DNA from: Ectocarpus siliculosus
Taxonomy: Eukaryota; Sar; Phaeophyceae; Ectocarpales; Ectocarpaceae
Direction: 5' to 3'
DNA: 64,000 bases
NCBI GenBank assembly: GCA_000310025.1
Contig: FN649751.1
Coordinates: 5,624,150-5,688,149, forward strand
In this document: in pieces, positions 49,391-60,035 of the stretch
Layout of the letters: each line of letters starts with the position of its first letter
How positions within the stretch are numbered: position 1 is the stretch's first letter
Program-made: the position numbers and the translations under genes
The notes under the pieces: model-generated
Told to the model about the DNA's origin: nothing
What the model saw: the letters and a program-made list of their open reading frames with translations, nothing else
The model's database searches: none

Positions 49391-52300
49391 ACCATCATTC
49401 TCGAGTAAACCTCACCCTTTGTTCCCGCTCACGCACATACCTTGAGATACCTGTCGTAGGCCACAGACATGGCCGCAAACGCTGACTGCGCCTCTCTGCT
49501 GTTCTGCTGCTCCGCCGCTCGCTTCAGGCGCTCAACCGCACCGTAGAATCGACCGACTTCGTACCTACGGGTACAGCAATCACGCCGACAGAGACAGACC
49601 AACAGCAGGTGGTTGGTTGGTTGATTCCGTCCGGATTGACTTGGTGCGGCTTGTCGAAAACAGGATATGGGGCAAAGGAAATTGATGTGTAACACATGGC
49701 ACGTGGAGGTGATGGTGGTGGTGTTTTCGCGTTTTTCAAGACGCCTTTTTTAGTTTCTCTCAGAGAAGAAAACACTCGCGCTTTCTTTCTAGTGCTCGAG
49801 AGAAGATGCACGCATTCATGTCGTCTCTGCTTGTCGCCCTGGTCACTGCTCAGTCGGTCACCTGAGCGCGACCCTCGATGTGGTGTCGACGGGATCGTCC
49901 GTCGGGAAGGCGGCATCCGTGTACTTCGTGAACACGGGCACCAGCGTGCGGAACGCGTTCGGGTAGGTCGTTACCAGGTCCCAGTCCTGCCGAACGAGTA
50001 GCAAAAAAAAAAAACAGAGCGCGCGCCACGGTAAAAAAAAAACTACAATACTCATGCTACAATCGAACAACAATCAAATCGCATGGGCGTTTCTCGATGA
50101 AATCGCGTCGAAAAATGACCAACGAGCCCCGAGAGCAGCGGGCTTGTTCGCGCACATTGGGGGACGAAAAACAACACCTCATGCTGATGCGCAAGCTGTG
50201 TACACGGACGGCGGACGGCGACCTTCGTTTGATCACCGCATTTTTCGGTGGTGGCCGCATTACCCAACCTTCGACCTCTACATAACACACCGTAGGTGCA
50301 AGAGGACCGCGCCGGGCGGCGCTAGCTAGGGGCGGACGAAGGAAAATTCGTGAACGGTCGACCGGCATCGCAACAGGGGGTTACCGCGGTGCTGCGCGTT
50401 CCTCGCGGCAAGATGCGCCGACGGTTACATCGTTTCTCTCGAACATACCGACCGGCCGCATGTATCGCCGCACGAAGCAATGACACAACGGGACAAAAGC
50501 TCGCAACTCAGGAGGCAGTGGAGCTCGCGCCTAACCCTACCCTCCCACCACATCGACGCTAGCGGGGCCTATCCCCTACTGCACGAAGAAGCTTTCGTCC
50601 TCAAAAGCCGCAACCGAGTAGCATAGGGAGGCCAGCAACACAACAAGCGCCGGGAGCGAAAGAGAGCGTCTGGGCATGTGCCCATCAATACACGGAGTGT
50701 CGGGATGCGCCAGCTCCCCAAGCGCAGGCGTCGCTGTCAGCTTGGTGTGGCTGCTGTGCTCTGGTCCGCCTGCCATGTGTGTCTCACGCTGTTCGAGATG
50801 TCGTCTTGCAGCTCGTCCAGCATCTTAGCCGCTCGTCGGAGCTTGTCGCCGAACCTCAAGCGCATCACCTCAACAGCCGATCCCGCCTGCGCTTTGGCGG
50901 GGGCCGCACCTGTCGCCCCTCCCATTGCTACGGCGGCCAGGCTCAACCCCGCTTGCTGCACACGAGGGAGGCAAGGCCATTGAAAATGTTAATGGCGTGC
51001 ATGTTTCTCAAGCACTACGTCCACCACGGACGCTTGAGGCTACGCCAAATATTGTGACACTAGGAAGCCTGTGTATCATCCATGAGTCAGAGATAATCCG
51101 TCTGGGGTGCTTGACTTCCTTCGGTTCTTATCACGTGACGGTTCAGCAATACTCCCCTATTGTCAAACAAGAAAAAATACTTCTTTATGATTTCGTACAA
51201 AGCCAGACGACACGAGAACAGACTCGGGGCAACTACAGACAACAGCAGAGACCGCAGAGATGCAAGCAGAGGAGAGATTGCGCAGCATCATGTCGTGTTT
51301 GGGGTTCTTGGGTACAAGATCCGATCTGGAGAGTATGCGTGGGGGGGGGGCTACTATTGGGGGTCCAAGTGCGGGGCTCCTCGAGAGCGAGAGAGAGCAC
51401 GCACACGTGTTCACTGACTGAACTTTGCTCTATACTTCTGTGTGCTGGAAGGAGCACGGTGTGATAATAAGTTTTTTTTCATCTACATCGGTCCTCGGTT
51501 AACATAGTCCCCAGACTCTACAAGTATTCAACGTGCTAGCTGCCTCCGCGCCTTTCCACGGAGGCGCTACCGCGACTTCTCACGGAAGCATGAATTAGAG
51601 TCGGGGGACCATGTTAACCCAGGCCCGATGAAGATGACATAAACTTTGATTATCACACCGCGCTCCTTCCTGCACACAGAACTATAGACATGACGAGAAA
51701 CGAGCCAACATAGTAGACACATGTGCGTGCTCTCTCTCGAGGGGCCCCGCACTTGGACCCCCAACAGCATACCCCCCCCACCCACACACACTGCTGTCCA
51801 GATCGGATCTCGTATCCAAGTACCCCAAACATGTCGTGGCGGCGGAAGGGTAGGCGCTGCAGGCAGCGTGTTAATACCAACGGGAGTGGGTCGTGTGCGG
51901 CGACATGGCTTGTCTTCGTTGCCGCCTGCCCCCCCCCTGCCTTGCTACCACCACTGATTTAATCGCAGCTGAAACAGCGAGATGGCTGTCAACTTACACG
52001 AACAGCCGCACGTACACATGCTGGTACCCGCGTCATATGGCGGGTAAGAAAACCTAAACGGGGGCAAGAGCCCCTGAGTACCCCCCCCCCGGGCGGCCCG
52101 GTTTCCTAACCCTAGCACCAAACCACGCCAGTCGTTAACTACCGGCAAGCAGGCTTCCTAAGCCGGGTGAGCACACCTTGAAGAAGTCCAGCCTAGACAC
52201 ACTGCCGCCACCGTCCATCACGACTGTTGTTCGGGTGCCCACGCTGCTTCCGCCGCCGCCATTGCTCCCTCGGCACGCCGTGCGTTGTGTCCGCGCTGAC

Positions 52301-52421
52301 GCGTCCGCTGTGGTGGTGGCGGTGCTCGCGCCATCTCGCACCGCTGCCGCTGCTCTTGCTCTTTGCAGAGGAGCGCCTTGGAACAGCGATGCTTGGAAGG
52401 CGGCGGTGCCCGATAGGCACC
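47301..52421 (-). CDS. plastid (thylakoid-lumen type) helical protein with C-terminal KOW-like domain
   Basis: Exons on the minus strand: 52421-52177 (needs a further 5' exon in phase 1, not found), 50955-50788, 49986-49862, 49564-49441, 48883-48761, 48103-47972 and 47390-47301 (stop 47303-47301). All phases agree. The 52421 exon has AAFQASLFQGAP, an A|F plastid-import motif, then an Ala/Arg/Thr-rich transit segment ending SVSRLDFFK. The next exon continues QAGLSLAAVAMGGATGAAPA then KAQA, a lumen signal with an AxA cleavage site; SR-L-DFFK resembles a Tat motif with Leu for the second Arg. The mature part is helical (KMLDELQDDI, YTDAAFP, YEVGRFYGAVERLKRAA, YDRYLK), then GYDSVTSTEGF, VLLVAGPDKGKTGFMIGVE (KOW-like) and a short tail. 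Four-helix lumen proteins of photosystem II are a possible comparison, but I do not recognise the family. Function unknown. Confidence 0.75.
47906..47939. repeat. (CT)n microsatellite in an intron
   Basis: About 34 bases of CT on the plus strand, about 35 bases inside the intron after the exon ending at 47972; on the coding strand it is (GA)n near the donor. Similar tracts lie at 49358-49386 (CT) and 57207-57268 (GA and CAGA), both within introns of minus-strand genes. Confidence 0.85.
51291..51838. mobile_element. foldback/MITE-like element with about 230-bp inverted arms
   Basis: The left arm, about 51291-51518, is the diverged reverse complement of the right arm, about 51598-51838. Shared blocks include AAGATCCGATCTGGA against TCCAGATCGGATCTCGT, GGGGGTCCAAGTGCGGGGC against GCCCCGCACTTGGACCCCC, GAAGGAGCACGGTGTGATAAT against ATTATCACACCGCGCTCCTTC, and GGTTAACAT against ATGTTAACC. 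The roughly 80-bp centre is itself partly palindromic. There is no transposase frame. It sits in the first visible intron of the KOW-like gene. Confidence 0.85.
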
Positions 52422-54189
52422 CTGAGGACCCATCACATAGTCGGAGTTTGTGGAAAGGGGAGAGCGCGCGCGCAGAGTACAAAGTTTAGCATGTCTACGT
52501 CACCTTGCGATTGGAAAGGGGATGGGTATGGACGGGGAATGGGGAGTCGACCAAAGCTGCATATATAGGTTCAACTTTCGGTAGTTGGCCGTGATGCATA
52601 CGTATGCCACCAGACTTCTTTGGTATAACCACAATAGGGTTGGAATAGGGCGGGGTCGATTTGTGCAATCCGGCCCCTGGCCCTGCTGTTGCTAGTGCAT
52701 GCAGGTGTGTTCATAGCTGAGTTTGCTTCCTGCACAATATACACGCGGTTTCGGACGCCATACACTCCTACATTTCATCTCTGTTTCCATCTCTATTATA
52801 GTCTATCCGTCGACAGGTAATTCCACCACAAGTTGGTCCTCGCATACGCATACCGCGCAGTGATATCTCTCCTGTGGGTAACAGGCTCAACAAAACAGTT
52901 TGTGCGCGCCATCTTGAAGCTTGGCTATCGGGCTACTGCAGTGCCTCGTGGTATACAGCAGTCAAGTACTGTAGAAAGTCGCAGGTAGAAGGGTACGGCA
53001 CCTTTAGGAAAGACTCTCTGTTGCTGGGTACCTGCTGCTACTGCACGATGTGGATCAATGCGTAACATCACCTACAGAAGAGAACGAAATACGAAGCCTT
53101 GTCTCGAGGCCGAACACATTTAGTACATCGCGCCCGGTTGGGCGTATTGCTCCTCACACGTGGGCCGTGAGCCTGCTGGCCGTGGCAACACACCCACCCA
53201 CAGCCACGTTGTAATGTACAGGTGACAGGGGTAAAACATGAAAGTTGCATGTGCTGGGTCGGAGTTTTTGCGTACGTCGCACCCTGTCTTGAACCGTCTC
53301 TTCCAACAACAATTATTGAAAGCTTCACAATGGCAGACAGGGTAAGGATACCGGATTCTTCTCTACTATGTGACACACTACTGCTCAAGGCTCTACTACA
53401 TGTCAGAGGCTACCTGCTGTAGGTTCACGACAAAGGCCAGCACATGCACATACTTTCCTCCAGCTGACAGGTAGATGGCAACAGGCGGGGATGTCAGCAT
53501 GTCAGCTCAGATTCCAAAGTTGGAGTTGGCCACATGAAGTACATCTGGAATCCGCCCTATTGTGAGAGTAACCCAGCAGCAAGACAATGCCTTCCTTGAC
53601 GTATAGGTCTGTAAAGGCTGTCACTGTCCTGAACAACTGCTGCTGCCGCATACCACAAGGTTCATGCGTGTCCGGAGAAGGAAGGGGAAACAAACACACT
53701 GCTGACATCCTGAGTCCTTTCACACCATGCGTAGAAGAGTATCACCCAAGTGCTCTCTACCACAACGCACCTGCACAAGCCAAGGTTACTGCTGATGCTG
53801 ATACCCTCATCGTTCTCCGGGGACAGCAGGAGCACACCCCACACCTCAACAGACCAAGAGGAGGAGTACATCATGGCATCCCATGTTGAACGAATTCCTG
53901 GGGGCATTCTTAGCCCCCCCCCCCCCCCCCCCCCCCCCGTTAATACTTTTTGAGGGTCAAAAACAAGCCCCCCCCCCGGGCCGGGGGAAAGGGTCCGGGG
54001 GGGGTATTTTTTTCCCTTTTTCCCCCCCGGGGGGGGCCTGCCCAAAAACCAAAGTTGGGCCCCTATTTTTGGGGGGGGCTCCCCCCAATTTTGAAAAAAA
54101 AGAAAAAGTGAAAAAAAGGGGGCGCCGCAGGGATGGGGACCCGAGGAAAAATTAAAAAAAAAACCCCCCCCCCCTGACCGAATTTTGAA

Positions 54190-54289
54190 NNNNNNNNNNN
54201 NNNNNNNNNNNNNNNNNNNNNNNNNNNNNNNNNNNNNNNNNNNNNNNNNNNNNNNNNNNNNNNNNNNNNNNNNNNNNNNNNNNNNNNNN
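54190..54289. other. 100-N gap with duplicated, degraded flanks
   Basis: Exactly 100 N. Sequence 53940-54189 to its left is a homopolymer-smeared version of 54420-54670 to its right; likewise 54290-54400 is a smeared version of 53815-53912. Both versions centre on the same long C-run (about 53913-53938 on the left and 54398-54416 on the right). The gap therefore appears to separate two readings of one locus. Confidence 0.85.
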
Positions 54290-56170
54290 ATGCGTTTCCG
54301 GGGGCAAGCCAGGTCCCCCCCCCCGCCCCACTCCCCCAGGGGGGGGCACGCTTCCTGCAGCCCCTTCTTTTAAGAATTCCGGGGGGTTTTTTTTCCCCCC
54401 CCCCCCCCCCCCCCCCGCTCGGAACTACTTGTTGAGGTTCAACAGCAAGCCGCCCCCCAGGCACGGTGGAATGTGTCCGGTGCGGGTATGTATGTCCGTT
54501 TTCACACACGTGGAGGGCCATGCACATAATCGAATGTTGGTCCACTATTTATGCGTGGGCATCCCCACAATTGTAGAGAAAAGGAGAATGTGATAAAATG
54601 TGGCAGCAGCAGGGATGGGTACCGTAGGACATATGACACAAGATACCACACCCCCTTGACCGATTTTCGATGCTCGATTAATTATGTACTCTATGACGAA
54701 AAGACGGTACATAAAATGAAACGATGCGTCCTCGGAAGGCTCTCGACGAGACTGTTCAAACCCCGCCGTTTTTGGCACTGTCACTGTCTCTGCTGTGGAG
54801 TCCAGCTACCAAAAAGAAAGAAAACGTCCGTTATAGTCTACAACTTGGTACGTGCATGTAGGCTATATCTCTGATGCAGGTGGAATTAAACATCACGTGC
54901 ACACCACAGCAGTCGCTTCATGTCCAAATTTGATCTACCCGTACATGTAAAAAGGCTGTGCCATGAAGCATGATGACGGTGTTGAGAAGATTTTGCGTTA
55001 TATCGCGAGAAAACCCATCAATATCGTCACGTTCTAGGGGAAAACATACATTGTATCCAACCTAGGGTGTCGATAGAGACAAAGATTCGTGAATTTTGTC
55101 AACCTTCCGTCGCCAAACAAGCGTTGTTTCGGACGCCGGGGGTTCACAAGGCGTGGGGGGGCGCCCACAGCGAACATCACGGCACCCGCCCTCGCAGCGA
55201 TTGACAACCCAGCCCGAGCTCTGTCACCTCCACCGTAATATCATAGACGCCGAAGGACAAGAAAATCTCAAAACAATGACGACACGGCCTGTAACACTCT
55301 TTATGTAATCGCGTTTCACAACAACAGCAGCGAGTGGATTGGGCGCGAAAATGGCAGCGACGCCACCTACAAAACAACACACCGCCGCTGTGGAAATCGC
55401 CCGAACCGAATCAACGAACAAGTATTCTCTGGCGCGACCCGCATGAAAGCGTACACACACACACCAAGAGGGTGTGAAAAACACGATCGATCCCACAGCA
55501 GTTTCCTCTGCATGCTGGCTGCACCAGGTGGCCTGCTCCGGTCTAACAACAACGTAAAAAATCAGCATCACATAATAATCTACAAGACACAGCCGAAACA
55601 TGCACAATGAATCATATCAGTCCACTCACACACCGACGAATAAAGTACCACTACAAGTACATGCCGTGTCTAGTGTAACGTTGCTTCTCTAGAGCCAGCT
55701 CGATCAGTGCCAAAGGTTCTACTTGCAACAACCGCCACATCTCAGAACCTCACATGCACGCCACGATACAGTAACAGTAGTGGGCTCAGCACAAAGCCTG
55801 CCCGAAACACGATGATAACATGCACTACACGCCTGCCCGTAGCTCCCTCCCCCACTCCCCCACCAGTTTCCTCTAACGCGACGGGCGGCACCTCCGTACA
55901 GAGGAGCATCCTGCATAGGCCAACCGTTTCCAAGCTCCCGCCATAAGCGGAAGGCTCGCACTCTCGCTCATCTCCCCTTGCTGGGGACGCCAACGGCAGT
56001 CACGCGTATACCGCCGGGCACTGAACCTTGTCGCAAGTTACTTGGTGTGTCGCACCCACACCCCGTCTTTTTCGACTGCATATCATCCGGTGTGCCCCCC
56101 ATCCCCTGGTGATGTGCTAGCCTGGTCCGGTGAAAACCCTACTACGCCCTGGTTTCGTAGGGACGCGAGA

Positions 56171-56212
56171 TTAATGGTCTAACGACTATAGCATGCACGG
56201 CTATGAATAACC
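56171..56212 (+). repeat. tRNA-like fragment, related to 63891-63940
   Basis: TTAATGGTCTAACGACTATA followed by GCATGCACGGCTATGAATAACC aligns with the segment at 63891-63940 (CAGTGGTCTAACAGCTAAGGC, ATGCAAGTCATGAGAGTACACC). The first half resembles a tRNA D-arm/A-box, and ATAGC-ATGCACG-GCTAT could be an anticodon stem-loop. No acceptor stem or T-arm is visible, so this is not a tRNA gene; a tRNA-derived SINE remnant is possible. Confidence 0.3.
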
Positions 56213-56284
56213 TCCCCCTCCCACAAGCTAGGAATTGAAACAGCACGGAGCCTCCCCAACCTAGCTACACGAAGGACATGCCGT

Positions 56285-57225
56285 TCACAGCTGCGGAGTC
56301 GAATCCGGACGCGTAGCCTTGGCCTCCACCAAGATGTGCCGAATCTCCTCGTGCACCAGCTTGTTGCTTCCGATTATGGCTCGAGTCGACAGCGAGTAGG
56401 GGCCGCCGAGGATGTCGGTCATCTCCCCGCCGGCTTCCTGGATGAGAAGCGCTCCCGCAGCGATATCCCACGAGTTCTGACGCGTTTTAAGCCCGGACAG
56501 CATATCAGGCGGGCCCCGGAAAATGAGGATTGGTCCAATGAGTGAGCGTGGAAAACGTCGGTACCGGGGGTAGCTGATACCAATTGATGTTGAGACTGGT
56601 CAATGGACTAACTGCTGGGTGTCTGAGGTGTTCGACAACGACAGCACATAAGGCCGGTGCCTCCCTTCCTGGTGCCGTCGACACATACATAACATACCGT
56701 AAGAGGCGGAGAGATGGCACCCCTCCCTGGATCGACTTTCAAAGCTCGATTGCTCCAAAAACAAGCTTGCGCCAACACCAAAATGGTCTTGAACATCTCG
56801 TCGAGGGCTTTTCGTAGACAGACGTATGGAGCTCTTTCCGTGTACCCACTTGGTTGTGGAGAAATCGAGTTTTGAAAGTCGATATAAGGGTGGTGCCATC
56901 TCTTCGCCTCTTACGGTATACGTCCGCGACTTGGTACCTACCGACGTCTTCGCCGAGAGCAGTGAGCGTCACTGGGGTTGCTTAGATATCAACGGCAAGA
57001 GCCACCCGCACTATTAGGCCGAGGAGAAAGCGTAGAACGCTGCACAAACAGTTAATAGACAGCGGCAGTCACCCCGCCACACAAATAAACTTTCATCTGT
57101 CTCGCCCCTTCCTCACCAGATCAGGCTCCCAGTAGCACGTCAACCGTCCGCAGGCCACCCAGGCAAGCATGATGGCTGCAAATGGCGGGCGGTGCAGCAT
57201 GTAGCCGAGACAGAGAGACAGACAC

Positions 57226-57266
<41 letters not shown>

Positions 57267-60035
57267 GACCCACACATCAGTTCGGGCGGCGCCAGCGTAG
57301 GTCTTAGAAGTGGGAGGAGGTAACGGAGAGGCTGCATGGAACAAAACCTCAGGTCTAGCTTCGAACCCTCTTTACCGCCCGTGTTCGATGGTCCAGCTCA
57401 AAGGTAGCAAACACTAATATCATCCTCGAACAACGTGTGCGCCCGAGAAACAAAGGAGCGGCGGAGCGAGCGAGATTCTTGTGAGGCTCCACGATCACTC
57501 TCCAGGCATCGAAACCTCTCTCAACTGCGGTTGGTGAATCAAATGCAACCAAGAATCGCCTCTGGACCGCAAACGCGCGTGCTCAAACCGCGGTCCGTCC
57601 TCCGAGACATGCATCTCCACCTCATGCCGGAGCAAACTACAGCAGACTCCAAATTTTGACACGCAATAACTAGGACTCGTTTCTACTAGTGTCGCGGGGG
57701 GTGCGCCTCTTTTCTTTGTACGATTCGCCCAATCAACACTTGAAGCGTGTCCACAAGAAGACCGACCAACCCCTAGCGTAGTTCTCCCCGATCATGAAAA
57801 CGCACACCAACAATGCAACCGCTCACGCCCTCCCCAGATACGATATGCGACGCATGCATGCAACAGAGAAAAAAACTATCACGCGTCGGCCTACAAAAAA
57901 TATATAGCTAGCTCACCGGCAGACCCCAACATTCGGGTTGTTCTGACATGAGGAGCAAGCGCCGCCATCCCTCGCACGCACGGCCCGAGAGCCAGCACCC
58001 CTGGGGGGGCCCCGCAGGCTACCGTCGCCTCCCCGATGGTCTCCTGGTCGCCGACCTTCATCTTCATGCCGTTCAAGAAAGCGCCGTTGCCGCTTGTAGC
58101 CGTGAACAGCTCGTCCCGGAACGGGTCATAGATGCAACCTGGGGGGGGGGGGGTCATGGTCAGAAACAATAAAAGTGTGCACGGTCGTCAGCGTCGCCAG
58201 TTGACTATTGATTCGTCAGTTTAGTATTGTGCCAGAAAAGATTCCGATTACAACTCGTTCTGCGTCAAAGTTGTCTTCTTCACACAAAAGCAGAGAAAGT
58301 TAGAGTCACCCTAGAAACGACAGCAGCACTCGCGTTTTTCTCACCGACAACCACCTTCCCGCGGTAAGCCACTCCGATCGACACAGCGCTGAGCGGGATC
58401 CCGTGAACGAAATTTGTCGTCCCGTCGATCGGATCCACGACCCACAGCCATTCCGCCGCCCCCCCCCCATCCAGGGCGTCGGAGAGCGCCACCGTCGAGG
58501 CCTCCGCCCCGGGCTCCACGTTCTCCTCTCCGAGCAACGCGTGGTCGGGAAACTGCTTGGACACGACCTTCTCGATGACCCGCTGGCACTGGCCGTCCAC
58601 CTCCGTGAGGAGGTCCTTGGGGTTGAACTTGGTCTTGAGGACGTCCGCCCCGACCTTGGCCTTCATGAGCGCGCCCGCCTCGCTTGCCGCGTGGACGGCG
58701 GCGGCGAGAACCTGGCGTTATAGTTTTGGAGCGGAGGAGCAGGGGTGTGCAGTTCGGGCTGCATAAAAGACTGTACACAGATTTGTTATAGTTTCTCAAG
58801 AATCTCAAGAAAAATCTTTGGGCTGTACCAGGTTTTGTAAATTTTTCTTTGTGATTTGTTGAGGTTCGCTGGGCTCTTCGGGTCAAAACGCGCCAGCCGT
58901 GTGAGCGTTTGGTCTTGGGAAACGTCACAACCAACAAATAACAGCTGGCAGCCAGCTGTAGGCTGGTTCTGCTGCCTGCCTTCGTTGTGTCATCTTGCAT
59001 CACCCCCCTCGATGACACCGCTACGATCTCATGAGCCCTCTCCAGCACGTATGGTACAGCAATGTAGATTTATCATTTTTTTTATGTTCTTTCTACGTCG
59101 GCAGGTCTTTCCCTAGTGGCAGGACGGTGGGGCGGGGCGTAGGCAGGCGCTCGAATTCCTTGCTAAAGGAGGCACCACAAGTGAATGGGTAACTTTTCCT
59201 CTCCATGTGTGTGTGTGAAACATTATCTCATCCGCACGGACGACGCAAAAAAAAACGCTCGTGTCGAAAGCGAATCCAACATTCATACGGGATCTTGCAA
59301 GGCTCTCTTCGTCTGGAGGAGGAGGAGGAGGAGGAGGAGGAGGAGGAGCAGGAAGAGGAGGAGGTAGGGGTGAGGTGGTTGTGGTGGCTATGATAGCGGG
59401 TGAGGAGGTCGGGGGGTGTAAGAAGCGTGATGTGTACATACCATGAACACATGAACCATGAACGCAGTGTAGCTTCTCAGCCTATGCTCCCATTCTGCAC
59501 CGAAACGGTGCAACTCTGCAGGTTTACTTGCTGCCGTTACAGACTATTGGACATTTCCCTGCTTCTACCCATTCTCATACTCAACCCACCCAATCTCTAT
59601 GTCACAGCCTTTTTTCTCGCCTTCAGCCACTCCGGCAGAGATAGGGTTGCACAGCAGTACACTTCCTCTCTCCTCCCCCCGAGTCGCTACTACTGCTGTC
59701 TTCGTAGAACCAGAACACGTGCAATCTACTGGCTGCTGTGAAGGTATTGGTACCGACATGAGGTCGACGGTAATGTGAATGTAGGTGTAGTGTAGCGAGA
59801 AGTGGAATGATAACCTCACCTCCGACAGTGTCTGCGAGTCCGGCACTACTCCTTCCGCAGCAGTGTCGGGTGCCCGCTGGGATGCAACACGCGACAGCAG
59901 CGCGTGGCGCGTAGGCTGCGACTTCGTCGGGTACCGCCGCATGGCGGAATGGTCGGATCTACTGCTGCTCAGGACAAAGGCTGTGCCGCCCGGCAAGCTC
60001 AGGAGTGCCACGGTGAAAGCGGTCGCACTCTTCAT
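56285..60035 (-). CDS. plastid-targeted inositol monophosphatase family protein, complete
   Basis: Exons on the minus strand: 60035-59820, 58711-58345, 58138-57917, 57175-57117 and 56476-56285 (stop 56287-56285). All junctions are GT-AG with matching phases; total 351 residues. The Mg-dependent phosphatase signature is complete: GEE metal site (LLGEENVEPG), WVVDPIDGTTNFVHG, and the C-terminal EPDLNSWDIAAGALL with the third metal-binding Asp, followed by EAGGEMTD. These enzymes hydrolyse inositol or sugar monophosphates; plastid forms may serve inositol, galactose-1-phosphate or histidinol-phosphate metabolism, which cannot be told apart here. The N-terminus, MKSATAFTVALLSLPGGTAF, is a signal peptide ending TA|F and is followed by a Ser/Arg-rich transit region (VLSSSRS...MRRYP). 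This bipartite pattern with Phe at +1 directs import through the four-membrane plastid of red-lineage algae. The acceptor of exon 3 is preceded by 13 C. Confidence 0.93.
56694..56919. mobile_element. inverted-repeat (MITE-like) element in an IMPase intron
   Basis: The arms at 56694-56766 and 56849-56919 are reverse complements with about 85 percent identity by eye: ATACCGTAAGAGGCGGAGAG against CTCTTCGCCTCTTACGGTAT, and ATCGACTTTCAAAGCTCGAT against ATCGAGTTTTGAAAGTCGAT. The centre of about 80 bp is unrelated. There is no coding capacity. It lies in the last intron of the IMPase gene. Confidence 0.75.
59315..59364 (+). repeat. (GGA)n microsatellite
   Basis: An imperfect GGA/GAGGAA repeat in the first intron of the IMPase gene. 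Open frames across it (poly-Glu or poly-Ser) are by-products of the repeat. Confidence 0.85.

Larger units (their letters stand above)
52422..56284. other. region without resolved gene, with low-quality sequence around a gap
   Basis: The missing first exon of the KOW-like gene should lie at the left end. I found no frame with a start and signal peptide. The segment 53900-54420 is dominated by homopolymer runs and is unreliable. Frames at 55200-55990 have no domain. No RNA gene is convincing, though 56171-56212 is tRNA-like. Confidence 0.4.

Noticed and set aside
53883-54545. Open frames rich in Pro and Gly around the gap
   Set aside because: They are produced by homopolymer base-calling errors next to the gap.
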